Position numbers and translations under genes: made by a program. The notes beneath the pieces were generated by a model. The model ran no database searches and had not been told where the DNA came from. It saw only the letters and a list, made by a program, of their open reading frames with translations. From assembly GCF_003144035.1 (NCBI RefSeq), contig NZ_QFWT01000002.1, forward strand, positions 62,001 through 126,000: 64,000 bases of DNA, given 5' to 3'. This DNA comes from Vibrio albus (GTDB lineage Bacteria; Pseudomonadota; Gammaproteobacteria; Enterobacterales; Vibrionaceae). Shown one piece after another: positions 9,890 to 19,275 of the stretch (positions within the stretch are counted from its first letter, which is position 1; the number at the start of each line of letters is the position of its first letter).

Positions 9890-10342
9890 TTAGAACCAGC
9901 GCTCCAATACAGTCCGGTCAAGCTGGCGAAAGGCCCGATTCAGGATTAAGGCTAACTCTTTATATCTGGGTTGCGGTTTAACCGGCTCTAAAGCGACACC
10001 TGACTCAGTGATTTTCTGATGCAATTCTCGATACCAGCCAGCAAGCCCCGGAGGAAGCTGTGTATTAGAACGAGTTCCCAGCCACCAAATCCCCTGCAAT
10101 GGCAGACTAATGGCAAATAATGCCACCACAATCGCCTGTGGAAGCGCCTGCTGGTTCTGAAAAACCATCTGAGTTAACACGCTGATGGCTGCCACAGCCG
10201 GCATTATTTTAATACCGAACCTGGTCGCCTTTATAATGCGGTTCTCCGGGAAAATCGGTGACAACTCTTTTCTCATTGGCCAGGTGCTCATGTACTTCTG
10301 ACCATCTCTTAAACTGTGAACCAGTCCGGGGTTACTCCTCAT
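9890..10342 (-). CDS. yfbV: UPF0208 membrane protein YfbV
   Basis: A 150-residue protein with two hydrophobic segments (about residues 45-65 and 70-90) and the conserved sequence blocks of E. coli Yfb[36 protein letters not shown] and the C-terminal [11 protein letters not shown]. The molecular function is not established for the family, which sits in the inner membrane. As in E. coli it is divergent from ackA-pta. A GAGAGG ribosome-binding region precedes the ATG. A perfect palindrome at 10365-10379 lies between its start and the likely promoter. Confidence 0.93.
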   Translation of the reverse strand: MRSNPGLVHSLRDGQKYMSTWPMRKELSPIFPENRIIKATRFGIKIMPAVAAISVLTQMVFQNQQALPQAIVVALFAISLPLQGIWWLGTRSNTQLPPGLAGWYRELHQKITESGVALEPVKPQPRYKELALILNRAFRQLDRTVLERWF

Positions 10343-10364
10343 ACCGACCTCTCACTAAAAAAAA

Positions 10365-10379
10365 GTTGAATAATTCAAC
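10365..10379. promoter_or_regulatory. 15-bp perfect palindrome upstream of yfbV
   Basis: GTTGAATAATTCAAC is its own reverse complement apart from the central base. It sits 22 bases upstream of the yfbV start codon, a typical place for a repressor site or leader hairpin. On the minus strand it is followed by eight Ts, so premature termination of yfbV is another reading. Confidence 0.4.
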
Positions 10380-10536
10380 AAAAACCATAAAAACTTTGAC
10401 AAAAGTTAATATTTACTCAAAATTTTTTTGTTATCTTGGGCTATTATCGTTATCCTTTGCAAGCCCTTAATGTCATTGTTGACCTTATTCTTAGATTAGG
10501 CAAATTAATGACGTTCTTTGCAAGGATTATAAGCTT

Positions 10537-10557
10537 TATCACACCAAAAGTGTGATA
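10537..10557. promoter_or_regulatory. Inverted repeat in the ackA leader
   Basis: TATCACAC (10537-10544) and GTGTGATA (10550-10557) flank CAAAA, with further partial pairing GCTTT/AAAGC outside. It lies about 130 bases upstream of the ackA start in the 342-base yfbV-ackA gap, and could be an operator or a 5'-UTR hairpin. The arms are not in the TGTGA-N6-TCACA orientation of a CRP site. No convincing sigma-70 promoter could be picked by eye in this A/T-rich gap. Confidence 0.4.
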
Positions 10558-10684
10558 GCAAAGCAATAGGGATTGTTGAAACATATCTCAGGATCTTAGT
10601 GGGACATTTAGTCTATTTTCACTAGGCTTATGAGGGTTCTTCACTCAACTCGATAATTATTCAGACGATACAGGTAACCAACAC

Positions 10685-11881
10685 ATGTCTAAGCTGGTTT
10701 TAGTTTTAAACTGCGGAAGCTCCTCCCTTAAATTTGCCATTGTAGATGCAGTAAATGGCGATGAATATTTAACAGGTCTTGCCGAATGTCTTCACCTTCC
10801 TGAAGCTCGCATTAAGTGGAAGCTGGATGGAAAGCATGAAGCACAACTTGGCGAAGGTGCTGCGCACGATGAAGCTCTACAGTTCATCGTAGAAACTATC
10901 CTTGCTTCTAAGCCAGAACTTGCTGAGCAACTGAAAGCGATCGGCCACCGCGTGGTACACGGAGGCGAGAAATTTACTCAATCAGTACTGATTGATGACG
11001 ACGTACTTAAAGGTATTGAAGACTGTTCAACACTAGCACCTCTTCATAACCCAGCTCACATTATCGGTATCAAAGCAGCACAAAAAGCATTCCCTGAACT
11101 GAAGAATGCCGCTGTATTTGACACAGCATTCCACCAGACTATGCCTGAAGAAGCTTACCTGTATGCGCTTCCGTATAACCTTTATAAGGAAAACGGTATC
11201 CGTCGTTACGGCATGCACGGCACTTCACACCTGTTTATTGCACGTGAAGCAGCAGAGCGCCTTGGCAAACCAGCTGATGAAGTTAACATCATTAACTGTC
11301 ACCTGGGTAACGGTGCATCTGTTTGTGCCATCAAAAACGGTAAATCTGTAGACACTTCTATGGGGCTGACTCCACTTGAAGGTCTGGTAATGGGTACTCG
11401 TTGTGGTGACATCGACCCTGCTATCATTTTCCACCTGCACGACGCACTGAACTACTCTGTAGAAGAAATCAACACGATGCTGACTAAAGAGTCTGGTCTT
11501 CTTGGCCTGACCGGCGTAACTTCTGACTGCCGCTTTGTTGAAGACAACTACGGCGAGAAAGAAGAAGCGACTCGTGCGATGGATGTTTTCTGTCACCGTC
11601 TGGCTAAATATGTGGCTGGCTACACGTCGACTCTTGACGGTCGTCTGGACGCTATCGTATTTACTGGCGGTATCGGTGAAAACTCTGCACCAATCCGTGA
11701 AATGGTACTAAACCGCCTGGGCGTATTTGGTATTGAACTGGATGGCGAAGCAAACCTGAAAGCTCGCTTCGGTGGTGAAGGCGTTATCACTTCTGCTGAC
11801 AGCCGTATCCCAGCAATGGTTATTTCTACTAACGAAGAACTGGTCATTGCAGAAGATACAGCTCGATTAGCAAATATCTAA
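10685..11881 (+). CDS. ackA: Acetate kinase
   Basis: A 398-residue cytoplasmic kinase that interconverts acetyl phosphate plus ADP and acetate plus ATP. Family signatures are complete: [11 protein letters not shown] at the N-terminus, HRVVHGGE near residue 90, CHLGNGASV near residue 207 and FTGGIGENS near residue 327. Length equals the usual 397-402. It forms the acetate switch with pta, which starts 112 bases downstream; two hairpins lie between. A long leader (over 100 bases) with an inverted repeat precedes it. Codon usage looks like that of a well-expressed gene. Confidence 0.98.
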   Translation: MSKLVLVLNCGSSSLKFAIVDAVNGDEYLTGLAECLHLPEARIKWKLDGKHEAQLGEGAAHDEALQFIVETILASKPELAEQLKAIGHRVVHGGEKFTQSVLIDDDVLKGIEDCSTLAPLHNPAHIIGIKAAQKAFPELKNAAVFDTAFHQTMPEEAYLYALPYNLYKENGIRRYGMHGTSHLFIAREAAERLGKPADEVNIINCHLGNGASVCAIKNGKSVDTSMGLTPLEGLVMGTRCGDIDPAIIFHLHDALNYSVEEINTMLTKESGLLGLTGVTSDCRFVEDNYGEKEEATRAMDVFCHRLAKYVAGYTSTLDGRLDAIVFTGGIGENSAPIREMVLNRLGVFGIELDGEANLKARFGGEGVITSADSRIPAMVISTNEELVIAEDTARLANI

Positions 11882-11891
11882 TTAAAGAATC

Positions 11892-11965
11892 ACTGGCTAA
11901 CGAAAGTTAGCCAGTTTTGTATTGGGGCCCAATAAAATTCATAAGAACCATTGGGCTTTCTTTTC
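11892..11965 (+). terminator. Two tandem terminator-like hairpins between ackA and pta
   Basis: Hairpin 1 is ACTGGCTAAC (11892-11901), GAAA loop, GTTAGCCAGT (11906-11915), followed by TTTGT. Hairpin 2 is GCCCAAT (11927-11933) / ATTGGGC (11950-11956) followed by TTTCTTTTC. The first is strong in stem but short in T-tract; both are well placed to reduce read-through from ackA into pta, giving unequal expression of the two enzymes. Confidence 0.7.
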
Positions 11966-11993
11966 CCCGGATAATTTAGAAGGTAATCTAAGA

Positions 11994-14132
11994 ATGTCCC
12001 GAACTATCATGCTTATACCCATTAGCGCTGGTGTTGGTCTTACCAGTGTTAGTATGGGTGTAATTCGCGCGATGGAGCGTAAAGGCGTCAGTGTTTCGTT
12101 CTTTAAGCCTATCGCCCAACCACGTCACGGTGGCGATCAACCTGACCTAACTTCCACCATTATCGAAGCCAACAGCAATATCAAAACCGCTGAACCGGTT
12201 CAGATGTCCAAAGCAGAAGAGCTTTTGGGTAATGAACAGATGGACGTTCTGCTGGAAACGATCGTTGAGCGTTACAATCAGCTCAATGATTCAGCTGTGA
12301 CTCTGATTGAAGGTCTGGTCCCAACCCGTAAGCACCCGTTTGCTAACCAGGTAAACTACGAGATCGCCAGTACTCTTGGTGCTGAGATTGTTTTCGTGGC
12401 GACTCCAGGCACTTACAACCCTGTTCAGCTAAAAGAGCGTATTGAAATTGCGGTATCTAACTTTGGCGGAACCAAGAACAAGAGCATTTCAGGCGTTATC
12501 GTCAACAAACTGAATGCACCTGTCGATGAAGAAGGCCGTACACGCCCTGACCTGTCAGAAGTCTTCGATGATGCTGACAGTGCAATACAGGCTAACATCG
12601 ATGCGATGGAAATCATCAACTCCAGCCCTATCCGGGTTCTGGGTTGTGTGCCATGGAATATCGAGCTGATTGCCACTCGTGCCATCGATATGGCGAAACA
12701 CCTGAAAGCTGAAGTGATTAACGAAGGTGAACTAACCACTCGTCGTATCAAGAGCATCACTTTCTGTGCCCGTTCTCTGCCACATATGGTTGAACACTTT
12801 AAGCCGGGTTCACTGCTGGTAACTTCAGCAGACCGTCCGGATGTTATCGTTGCAGCGGCTCTGGCTGCTATGAACGGCGTAGAAATCGGTGCCCTGCTGC
12901 TGACTGGTGGCTATGAAATGTCAGACAAAGTGGCTGACCTTTGTAAGCGTGCATTCGATACTGGTCTTCCTGTGTTCTCTGCAGAAGGCAATACCTGGCA
13001 GACTTCTCTGAACCTTCAGAGCTTCAGCCTTGAAGTACCTGCTGACGATAAACAACGTATTGAGTTTGTTAATGATCACGTTGCTCGCCATATTGACGGT
13101 CCATGGATCGACTCTCTGGCAGAAAGCACTCAGGCTATCCGTCGCCTGAGCCCACCAGCATTCCGATTCCAGCTTACAGAGCTGGCGCGTAAAGCCGGTA
13201 AGCGTATCGTACTACCGGAAGGTGATGAACCTCGTACCGTAAAAGCTGCGGCTATCTGTGCAGAACGTGGTATCGCTAACTGTGTACTTCTTGGTAACCC
13301 TGACGAAATCCGCCGTGTTGCGGAGCAGCAAGGTGTAGAGCTGGGTGCAGGCGTTGATATCATCGACTCTGCCAAAGTACGTGAAAACTATGTGCCTCGT
13401 CTGGTTGAACTGCGTGCTAAGAAAGGCATGACAGAAATTGTTGCCCGTGAAAAACTGGAAGACTCTGTATTCCTTGGCACCATGATGCTGGAAAATGGTG
13501 AAGTTGACGGCCTGGTTTCCGGTGCTGTTCACACTACCGCAAACACTATCGTTCCTCCGTTCCAGATCATCAAGACAGCTCCGGATACGTCTATCGTATC
13601 ATCTATCTTCTTTATGCTGCTGCCTGATCAGGTTCTGGTATACGGTGACTGTGCGATCAACCCAGATCCAACAGCAGAGCAACTGGCTGAAATCGCTATC
13701 CAGTCTGCTGAATCTGCAAAAGCATTCGGTATCGACCCTCGCGTTGCTATGATCTCCTACTCTACTGGTACATCTGGTAAGGGTGCGGATGTCGATAAAG
13801 TACGTGAAGCAACTGAGCTGGCACAAGCTAAACGTCCTGATCTGGTTATCGATGGCCCACTTCAGTACGATGCCGCTATCATGGAAAACGTCGCTGCTTC
13901 TAAAGCACCTAACTCTCCTGTAGCCGGTAAAGCGACGGTATTCGTATTCCCTGATCTGAACACTGGTAACACCACTTATAAAGCGGTACAGCGTTCAGCG
14001 GACCTGGTTTCCATCGGTCCAATGCTGCAAGGTATGCGCAAGCCTGTAAACGACCTGTCTCGTGGTGCTCTGGTTGACGACATCGTCTACACCGTTGCTC
14101 TGACAGCGATTCAGGCTGCACAAGCTGAATAA
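11994..14132 (+). CDS. pta: Phosphate acetyltransferase
   Basis: A 712-residue enzyme converting acetyl-CoA plus phosphate to acetyl phosphate plus CoA. The layout is that of the long enterobacterial type: an N-terminal P-loop-like/BioD-like domain (about 1-200), a DRTGG domain (about 230-340) and the C-terminal PTA catalytic domain (about 390-708) with [16 protein letters not shown]. coli Pta has 714 residues. The start is set at ATG 11994 (MSRTIMLIP), after AAGG; the frame extends upstream to 11922 but only through the intergenic hairpins. With ackA it sets acetyl-phosphate levels. Confidence 0.98.
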   Translation: MSRTIMLIPISAGVGLTSVSMGVIRAMERKGVSVSFFKPIAQPRHGGDQPDLTSTIIEANSNIKTAEPVQMSKAEELLGNEQMDVLLETIVERYNQLNDSAVTLIEGLVPTRKHPFANQVNYEIASTLGAEIVFVATPGTYNPVQLKERIEIAVSNFGGTKNKSISGVIVNKLNAPVDEEGRTRPDLSEVFDDADSAIQANIDAMEIINSSPIRVLGCVPWNIELIATRAIDMAKHLKAEVINEGELTTRRIKSITFCARSLPHMVEHFKPGSLLVTSADRPDVIVAAALAAMNGVEIGALLLTGGYEMSDKVADLCKRAFDTGLPVFSAEGNTWQTSLNLQSFSLEVPADDKQRIEFVNDHVARHIDGPWIDSLAESTQAIRRLSPPAFRFQLTELARKAGKRIVLPEGDEPRTVKAAAICAERGIANCVLLGNPDEIRRVAEQQGVELGAGVDIIDSAKVRENYVPRLVELRAKKGMTEIVAREKLEDSVFLGTMMLENGEVDGLVSGAVHTTANTIVPPFQIIKTAPDTSIVSSIFFMLLPDQVLVYGDCAINPDPTAEQLAEIAIQSAESAKAFGIDPRVAMISYSTGTSGKGADVDKVREATELAQAKRPDLVIDGPLQYDAAIMENVAASKAPNSPVAGKATVFVFPDLNTGNTTYKAVQRSADLVSIGPMLQGMRKPVNDLSRGALVDDIVYTVALTAIQAAQAE

Positions 14133-14144
14133 ACTAGAAAAATA

Positions 14145-14182
14145 AAAGCCTATTAACAATTACAAAGTTAATAGGCTTTTTT
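14145..14182 (+). terminator. Intrinsic terminator after pta
   Basis: Stem GCCTATTAAC (14148-14157) / GTTAATAGGC (14167-14176) with flanking A and T runs and six Ts. It is strong on the plus strand; the upstream AAAA also gives some minus-strand character. Confidence 0.93.
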
Positions 14183-14237
14183 GTATCTGTCTGTTTGTAT
14201 AGTCTCTAGAAGCGTAGCGATCTAGCCTCTAGTTTCG

Positions 14238-15101
14238 TTACGAACCCTGAATACCTACAATCAACCATGGAGCATTCGGAATAGTCAGATCACGCTCCAG
14301 ATGCCAGGTATCATCGATATCCTCTTCAACACCTTCAACGGCATCTCTGTAGCGACCTTTAAACTGCAGGCTTAGCTGCGCATGTGAAGCATCATAGTCT
14401 GCACGCACAATCTCAGCGTCGATATACATCACATCCGTGTGCTGCTCGCCTTGTAACTGGGCCCGCTCTTCTTTTAACTGTTCAAACAGCTCAGTCGATA
14501 CGTATTCCTGAATGGTGTGCAGTTCGTTATAGTTCCAGGCACCCTGAATAATACGGTAGTGTTCCCGCGCACCGTCAATGAAAGCGGTGTGATCAAAGCC
14601 CGGCGGAGTGTTATGCGGCACATCACTATGCCCGGTAGCGCCAAAGCCCGCAGACTGAGGCTGATCGACATTCTGGAAATTCGGCTGGCTTGTTTCGAAC
14701 TGTTCAGAGCCCGTGTAGGCATACCCCTGCCGCTGGTTCATGCTACCCGCTTTAGCACCCAGCATACCGCGCATAAACTTAAAGATGAAATAAGCGATAA
14801 GACCAATAATTAAAATATCCATAAACTGGATACCGTTAAAAGCACCGCCAAAGAAAGCAGCCAGCAGACCACCTGCAAGCAAACCTCCAAGAAGTCCTCC
14901 CATCAGACCCCGTCTGTTCGTCTGAGACGCTGTTGGCTGTTTGTTAATTGAACTGGTGTTAGTCGCTTTTTGTTTAGGGGCTGGAGCCGTCTTAAACAGC
15001 TTACCGAAAGATTTCCCCCCTCCGAACCTTTTGGCTTCTGCGACTGGTGTAACCGCCACTGACAACATTAACAGTGCAACGATTGCAAAAATACGTTTCA
15101 T
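14238..15101 (-). CDS. Tim44-domain membrane protein
   Basis: A 287-residue protein with a signal peptide or N-terminal anchor (MKRIFAIVALLMLSVAVTP, cleavage likely near AEA), a basic and Gln/Thr-rich linker, a Gly-rich hydrophobic pair of segments (GLMGGLLGGLLAGGLLAAFF and MDILIIGLIAYFIFKFM, about residues 70-125), and a C-terminal Tim44-like domain (about 165-285). Bacterial Tim44-like proteins have no settled role; the domain binds membranes or proteins in mitochondria. The start is at 15101, with AAGGAAGA just upstream, rather than an earlier ATG adding ten unlikely residues. It is convergent with pta and divergent from the TetR gene. Confidence 0.85.
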   Translation of the reverse strand: MKRIFAIVALLMLSVAVTPVAEAKRFGGGKSFGKLFKTAPAPKQKATNTSSINKQPTASQTNRRGLMGGLLGGLLAGGLLAAFFGGAFNGIQFMDILIIGLIAYFIFKFMRGMLGAKAGSMNQRQGYAYTGSEQFETSQPNFQNVDQPQSAGFGATGHSDVPHNTPPGFDHTAFIDGAREHYRIIQGAWNYNELHTIQEYVSTELFEQLKEERAQLQGEQHTDVMYIDAEIVRADYDASHAQLSLQFKGRYRDAVEGVEEDIDDTWHLERDLTIPNAPWLIVGIQGS

Positions 15102-15314
15102 CTTCTTCCTTTTTACACAGTATTGACACAATCATCTTACCGTTATCTGCTGACTTATCACACCCCACATATAGCATAATTAATAATTATTTATACTGTT
15201 AAACCTATCACTAATAGAGCATTGACTCTTCTGCTATCTTGACGCTGTTCGCATCCCCCAATACAATTTGAACATTGTTCATTTAATGCAACTAACCATT
15301 TAAAATAACTCATC

Positions 15315-15908
15315 ATGGCACGCAGAAACGATCATACCCGGGAAGAACTTATAGCGCTGACACTGAGCACCGTAAAAGAGTTTCTTACCGACCACCCTCA
15401 TCACGAGCTTAGCCTGCGGAAAATTGCAGGGATGATTGGTTATGTACCCAGTACGCTGGTGAACATATTCGGCAGCTACAACCTACTATTGTTACGTGTC
15501 GTTGCTCAGACCGTTGATGAGCTACAGGCAGAATCTGTCACCGCGTTAGAACCGGTACAGACACCGAAACAGGCTTTGTATGAACTAGCCTGGTGTTATC
15601 ATGACTTTGCCAAGCAGAACCTTTACCGATGGCAGTTAATTTTTCAACACAGTATGAACGGGGAGTCTCTGCCTGAGTGGCAAACTGAACGCATTAGCCA
15701 AATGACCAGCATGCTGGAAAACATATTAGAACAACTGGCACCATTACGCTCAGAGCAGGAGCGCCTGGAAGCCAGCCGGGTACTGTGGGCTGGTGTACAT
15801 GGGATAACCCTGTTGAGTGTTGATGATATGTTTTATGCCTCCACGCCTGTCGATGGCCGGCAGTTGATCGCTAACCTCTTGGACAACTACCTGGAAACCT
15901 GGCAATAA
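15315..15908 (+). CDS. TetR family transcriptional regulator
   Basis: A 197-residue regulator. The N-terminal helix-turn-helix spans about residues 8-55 (ELSLRKIAGMIGYVPSTLVNIFGSYNLLLL), followed by an all-helical ligand-binding domain with a WAGVHGITLL motif of the WHG-type TetR C-terminal domain. It starts a two-gene unit with the MFS-acyltransferase gene 36 bases downstream, so it probably regulates that gene and itself in response to a lipid or small hydrophobic ligand; this is inference. No clear operator palindrome was found in the upstream 180 bases. Confidence 0.88.
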   Translation: MARRNDHTREELIALTLSTVKEFLTDHPHHELSLRKIAGMIGYVPSTLVNIFGSYNLLLLRVVAQTVDELQAESVTALEPVQTPKQALYELAWCYHDFAKQNLYRWQLIFQHSMNGESLPEWQTERISQMTSMLENILEQLAPLRSEQERLEASRVLWAGVHGITLLSVDDMFYASTPVDGRQLIANLLDNYLETWQ

Positions 15909-15944
15909 TAATGCGGGCTCTCATCTCATTCGGGTACAGTCATT

Positions 15945-17813
15945 ATGTCTACTGAAGCTTCTCTACTCACCCAGCGACGTTTTCTGCCCTATTTTATCAC
16001 CCAGTTCTTCGGGGCATTTAACGACAATATCTTTAAAAATATCCTACTGCTGTTTGTTGCGTTCGCGGCCACCGATACGCTTCCTGTGTCTTCTAATCTG
16101 TTTATCAACCTGGCTGCCGGGTTGTTTATTCTGCCGTTTTTCCTGTTTTCAGCGACTGCCGGAGCTCTGGCCGATAAATATGATAAAGACTGGTTTATCC
16201 GCCGGGTCAAACAGGCAGAAATCGGTATCATGATACTTGGGGCTATCGGGTTTCTCACCCATAGCTACCTGACCCTGTTGTTGCTACTGTTTCTGATGGG
16301 CACCCAGTCAGCCTTCTTTGGCCCGGTCAAATACGCTTTGCTGCCACAGCACCTCAACCAACGTGAGCTGGTGTCCGGTAATGCACTGGTCGAAACCGGG
16401 ACTTTCCTGGCGATTTTACTTGGTACCATCGGGGCCGGAATTATCGCCTCGCACGAACATTCGGTCACCATAGCAGCCGCAGCCGTCGTACTGTTTGCCC
16501 TTACCGGCTACCTGGCCAGCCGCTATATTCCTCTGACACCGGCTGCTGATCCCAAAGCCAGCGTTCGCTGGAGGCCAATACGGCATACCAGACATACGCT
16601 GTCCATCGCCAGAAGTGACAGGATCATTCAGCAGGCAATTATGGCCATCAGCTGGTTCTGGTTTCTGGGAGCCTGTTATCTTACGCAGTTCCCTAACTTT
16701 ACTCACCTTCACCTGAACGGAAGCGAGAGTGCCGTCTCTTTCTTATTGGCGCTATTTTCTATCGGTATCGCCCTTGGCTCCCTGTTGTGCGCCAAACTAT
16801 CCAACCACAGAATCGAATATGGCCTGGTACCCATCGGCAGTTTTTTTATCACCATTTTCGGTGCACTGATGCCATTATCCATACCGGAACAACTGCCAGA
16901 GTTCACCACGTTTACCCAGTTCATTGTCTTTCCTTCTCTTTGGCCGGTATTCGCCAGCCTGCTCTTACTCGGGGCTTCAGGAGGCGTATTTATTGTCCCT
17001 CTCTACACGCTCCTTCAGCAAAGAGCGAAGGCGACGGAACGCTCACAGGTAATCGCAGCCAATAATATTTACAATGCGTTATTTATGGTCGGCAGTGCGC
17101 TGCTTGGTATCGTCACTCTTTCTGTTCTAAAGATGTCGATTCCCGAGCTGTTTGTACTACTTGCTGTGCTGAATCTGATCATGGCTGTCTATCTGTTTTT
17201 TCAGGCCCCCATATTTGTCACCCGTTTTCTGGTCTGGTTTCTCACTCATACTATGTACCGGGTGACGCACAAAAACCTGCATCACCTCCCTGAAGAAGGA
17301 GGAGCGCTTATCGTGTGTAACCATGTCAGCTATATGGATGCGCTTCTTCTGAGCGCGGTGTGCCCTAGACTGATCCGTTTTGTGATGGAAGAAGAGTATG
17401 CAAACCTGCCGCCTCTGCGCCGTTTCCTGAAACGAGCCGGGGTAATACCAATTGCGCAGGACAACAACCGTTCGATACGGCGAGCCTTTACAGAAGTGGA
17501 ACAGGCCCTGCATGACGGACACCTTGTCTGCATTTTCCCGGAAGGACGCTTAACCTCTGATGGTGAGATGAACGAATTTATGCGTGGTATGGATATTATC
17601 CTGCGGCGCTCCCCTGTACCTGTCATTCCTATGGCCCTGAAAGGATTATGGGGCAGCTATTTCAGCCGTTATAAGGGACGCGCCTGCAAAGGACTCCCCG
17701 AACGTTTCTGGTCTAAATTAGAGATTGAAGCGGGTGCTCCAGTTGACCCGAAACAGGCTACCGCAGACATTATGCAGAAAAAAGTCGCCCGGCTCAGGGG
17801 CGACTTTCGTTAA
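15945..17813 (+). CDS. MFS transporter fused to a 1-acylglycerol-phosphate-type acyltransferase
   Basis: A 622-residue two-domain protein. Residues about 10-420 form a 12-helix MFS domain starting FFGAFNDNIFKN, as in the lysophospholipid flippase LplT. Residues about 435-620 are a PlsC-type acyltransferase with the catalytic NHVSYMD (NHx4D) box and the FPEGRLT box. In E. coli LplT and the Aas acyltransferase/acyl-ACP synthetase are separate proteins that recycle lysophosphatidylethanolamine; here transport and acylation are joined but the AMP-binding synthetase domain is missing. Probable role: uptake and re-acylation of lysophospholipids at the inner membrane. The coding 3' end carries a hairpin that terminates the convergent men operon. 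Confidence 0.88.
   Translation: MSTEASLLTQRRFLPYFITQFFGAFNDNIFKNILLLFVAFAATDTLPVSSNLFINLAAGLFILPFFLFSATAGALADKYDKDWFIRRVKQAEIGIMILGAIGFLTHSYLTLLLLLFLMGTQSAFFGPVKYALLPQHLNQRELVSGNALVETGTFLAILLGTIGAGIIASHEHSVTIAAAAVVLFALTGYLASRYIPLTPAADPKASVRWRPIRHTRHTLSIARSDRIIQQAIMAISWFWFLGACYLTQFPNFTHLHLNGSESAVSFLLALFSIGIALGSLLCAKLSNHRIEYGLVPIGSFFITIFGALMPLSIPEQLPEFTTFTQFIVFPSLWPVFASLLLLGASGGVFIVPLYTLLQQRAKATERSQVIAANNIYNALFMVGSALLGIVTLSVLKMSIPELFVLLAVLNLIMAVYLFFQAPIFVTRFLVWFLTHTMYRVTHKNLHHLPEEGGALIVCNHVSYMDALLLSAVCPRLIRFVMEEEYANLPPLRRFLKRAGVIPIAQDNNRSIRRAFTEVEQALHDGHLVCIFPEGRLTSDGEMNEFMRGMDIILRRSPVPVIPMALKGLWGSYFSRYKGRACKGLPERFWSKLEIEAGAPVDPKQATADIMQKKVARLRGDFR
17778..17807 (-). terminator. men operon terminator inside the convergent MFS coding sequence
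   Basis: AAAGTCGCCC (17781-17790) and GGGCGACTTT (17798-17807) form a 10-bp stem. On the minus strand it is followed by six Ts, which suits termination of menE transcription 11 bases past its stop. The hairpin is wholly within the last codons of the plus-strand MFS-acyltransferase gene. Confidence 0.85.
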
Positions 17814-17817
17814 GCGT

Positions 17818-19257
17818 TCAGGCCTTAACCCGGCTGAAATAGCGATGGTTATCAAAAAACCACTGGTTAACCGCCTGCCGGGGGGCCTTAATCCCCTCAC
17901 TTGCCATCAGTTCATCTGGCATCAGGTAATAAGCAATCGGCCATTTATATTTTTCCAGCTTACCGGCCAGATGATTTTCCAGATACAGCTTCTCTGGCAT
18001 TCTTTCACAGGCCAGTACCGCTACCGGACGAGCACCAAACTCACTGTCAGCGACAGGGATCACGACGGAATAACGAATGTCAGATAACTCGTTAAGTACC
18101 CTTTCTATCGACTCACAGTGGATATTCTCTCCACCGGACACAAAAAGGTTATCTTCCCGCCCCAGAATTTTGAGCTCACCATCCTGCCAGTCTCCCAAAT
18201 CCCGGGTATTAAACCAGCCGTTCTGGGTCAGTGGTGTCAGCTTACCCTGCTTATAATAGCCCGATGCCAGTGTCTTGCCGCCAATATAGATATACTTACC
18301 ATCAACTTTCAAATCACGGTTGGGCAGAATATCCCCAACACCTTCTTTGCCATCTACCTGTTTAGCCGTCACTGTTGAGGCTGACTCTGTCATGCCATAA
18401 CCCAGCCAGGTTTCAATACCCTGCTGGCGGGCTTCCTGAGCGAGGCTGACGGGAATACGCGCTCCGCCCAGCAGGACATGAGTCAGAGGCAGTTTCACCC
18501 CTTTTTCAAGCAACCGCTGCAACTGAGTCGGAACGAGAGAGGCATGTGTGGCTCCCTGCAGATCCGCCTGCAAATCTTTCCCTTCACCAATGATCAGCTT
18601 TGCTCCAGTGAACAGCCAGCGCCAGACAATCGCCAGTCCTGATACATGGTACATGGGTAAACTTAACAGCCAGCTATCCGTTTGGGTAAAGCGCAGTTTC
18701 TGTAACAACCCGTCCGCAGAAGCAATATGCTGGGCCGCGCTGTGAGCAACAGCCTTAGGTTCTGCAGTTGATCCAGAGGTAAACACGATGCTGGCCAGAT
18801 CCAGAGGATGGTCCTGATACTCCTCTCCCCAGTCAATATGACGGAAAAAAGAGGTAGAAAGATCAACCGAACACAAACTGGAGAACACCGATTTCTGCTG
18901 CGAGGTCATATTCTCCAGTACCTTCCCATGTCCCTTACCCAGCCATACTTTGTCTGTACCTAAGACCTTCAGCTTAGCCTCCAGGCGGGTAAAAGGCTGA
19001 GGTGCCAGCAAAGCACATAATGCCCCGATATTCAGACAGGCAAGATACAAGAGTAAGAGTTCTACGGAATTTTTCGATACTGCGGCAATCACATCGCCGC
19101 GGCTTATGTCCTGTTCACGCAGGCACTGACTCATATTATGCACAGCATCGTCCAGTTGCGCCCATGAGATGCTGGAACCAACACTGCTGAGTGCAATGTC
19201 CTCAGGCCTGTCCGAAGCCCATTTTTTCACTAGACGATACAAAGAATAATCCATCAC
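17818..19257 (-). CDS. menE: o-succinylbenzoate-CoA ligase
   Basis: A 479-residue adenylate-forming enzyme that activates o-succinylbenzoate to its CoA ester in menaquinone synthesis. The AMP-binding signature is FTSGSTAEPKAVAHS (about residue 170), with GYGMTES near 300 and the hinge GREDNLFVSGGENI near 375; the C-terminal catalytic lysine is probably in SEGIKAPRQAV. It is the last gene of the men operon, 18 bases after menC, and is convergent with the MFS gene with only 4 bases between stops. Two adjacent ATG codons leave the first residue open by one. Confidence 0.96.
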   Translation of the reverse strand: MMDYSLYRLVKKWASDRPEDIALSSVGSSISWAQLDDAVHNMSQCLREQDISRGDVIAAVSKNSVELLLLYLACLNIGALCALLAPQPFTRLEAKLKVLGTDKVWLGKGHGKVLENMTSQQKSVFSSLCSVDLSTSFFRHIDWGEEYQDHPLDLASIVFTSGSTAEPKAVAHSAAQHIASADGLLQKLRFTQTDSWLLSLPMYHVSGLAIVWRWLFTGAKLIIGEGKDLQADLQGATHASLVPTQLQRLLEKGVKLPLTHVLLGGARIPVSLAQEARQQGIETWLGYGMTESASTVTAKQVDGKEGVGDILPNRDLKVDGKYIYIGGKTLASGYYKQGKLTPLTQNGWFNTRDLGDWQDGELKILGREDNLFVSGGENIHCESIERVLNELSDIRYSVVIPVADSEFGARPVAVLACERMPEKLYLENHLAGKLEKYKWPIAYYLMPDELMASEGIKAPRQAVNQWFFDNHRYFSRVKA

Positions 19258-19275
19258 ACCTGCCTGCCCGTTAAT

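Noticed and set aside
14195-14235. Repeat-like string with CTAGAAGCGTAGCGATCTAG before the Tim44-domain gene
   Set aside because: Similar in style to Vibrio dispersed repeats but the arms are too degenerate to call.
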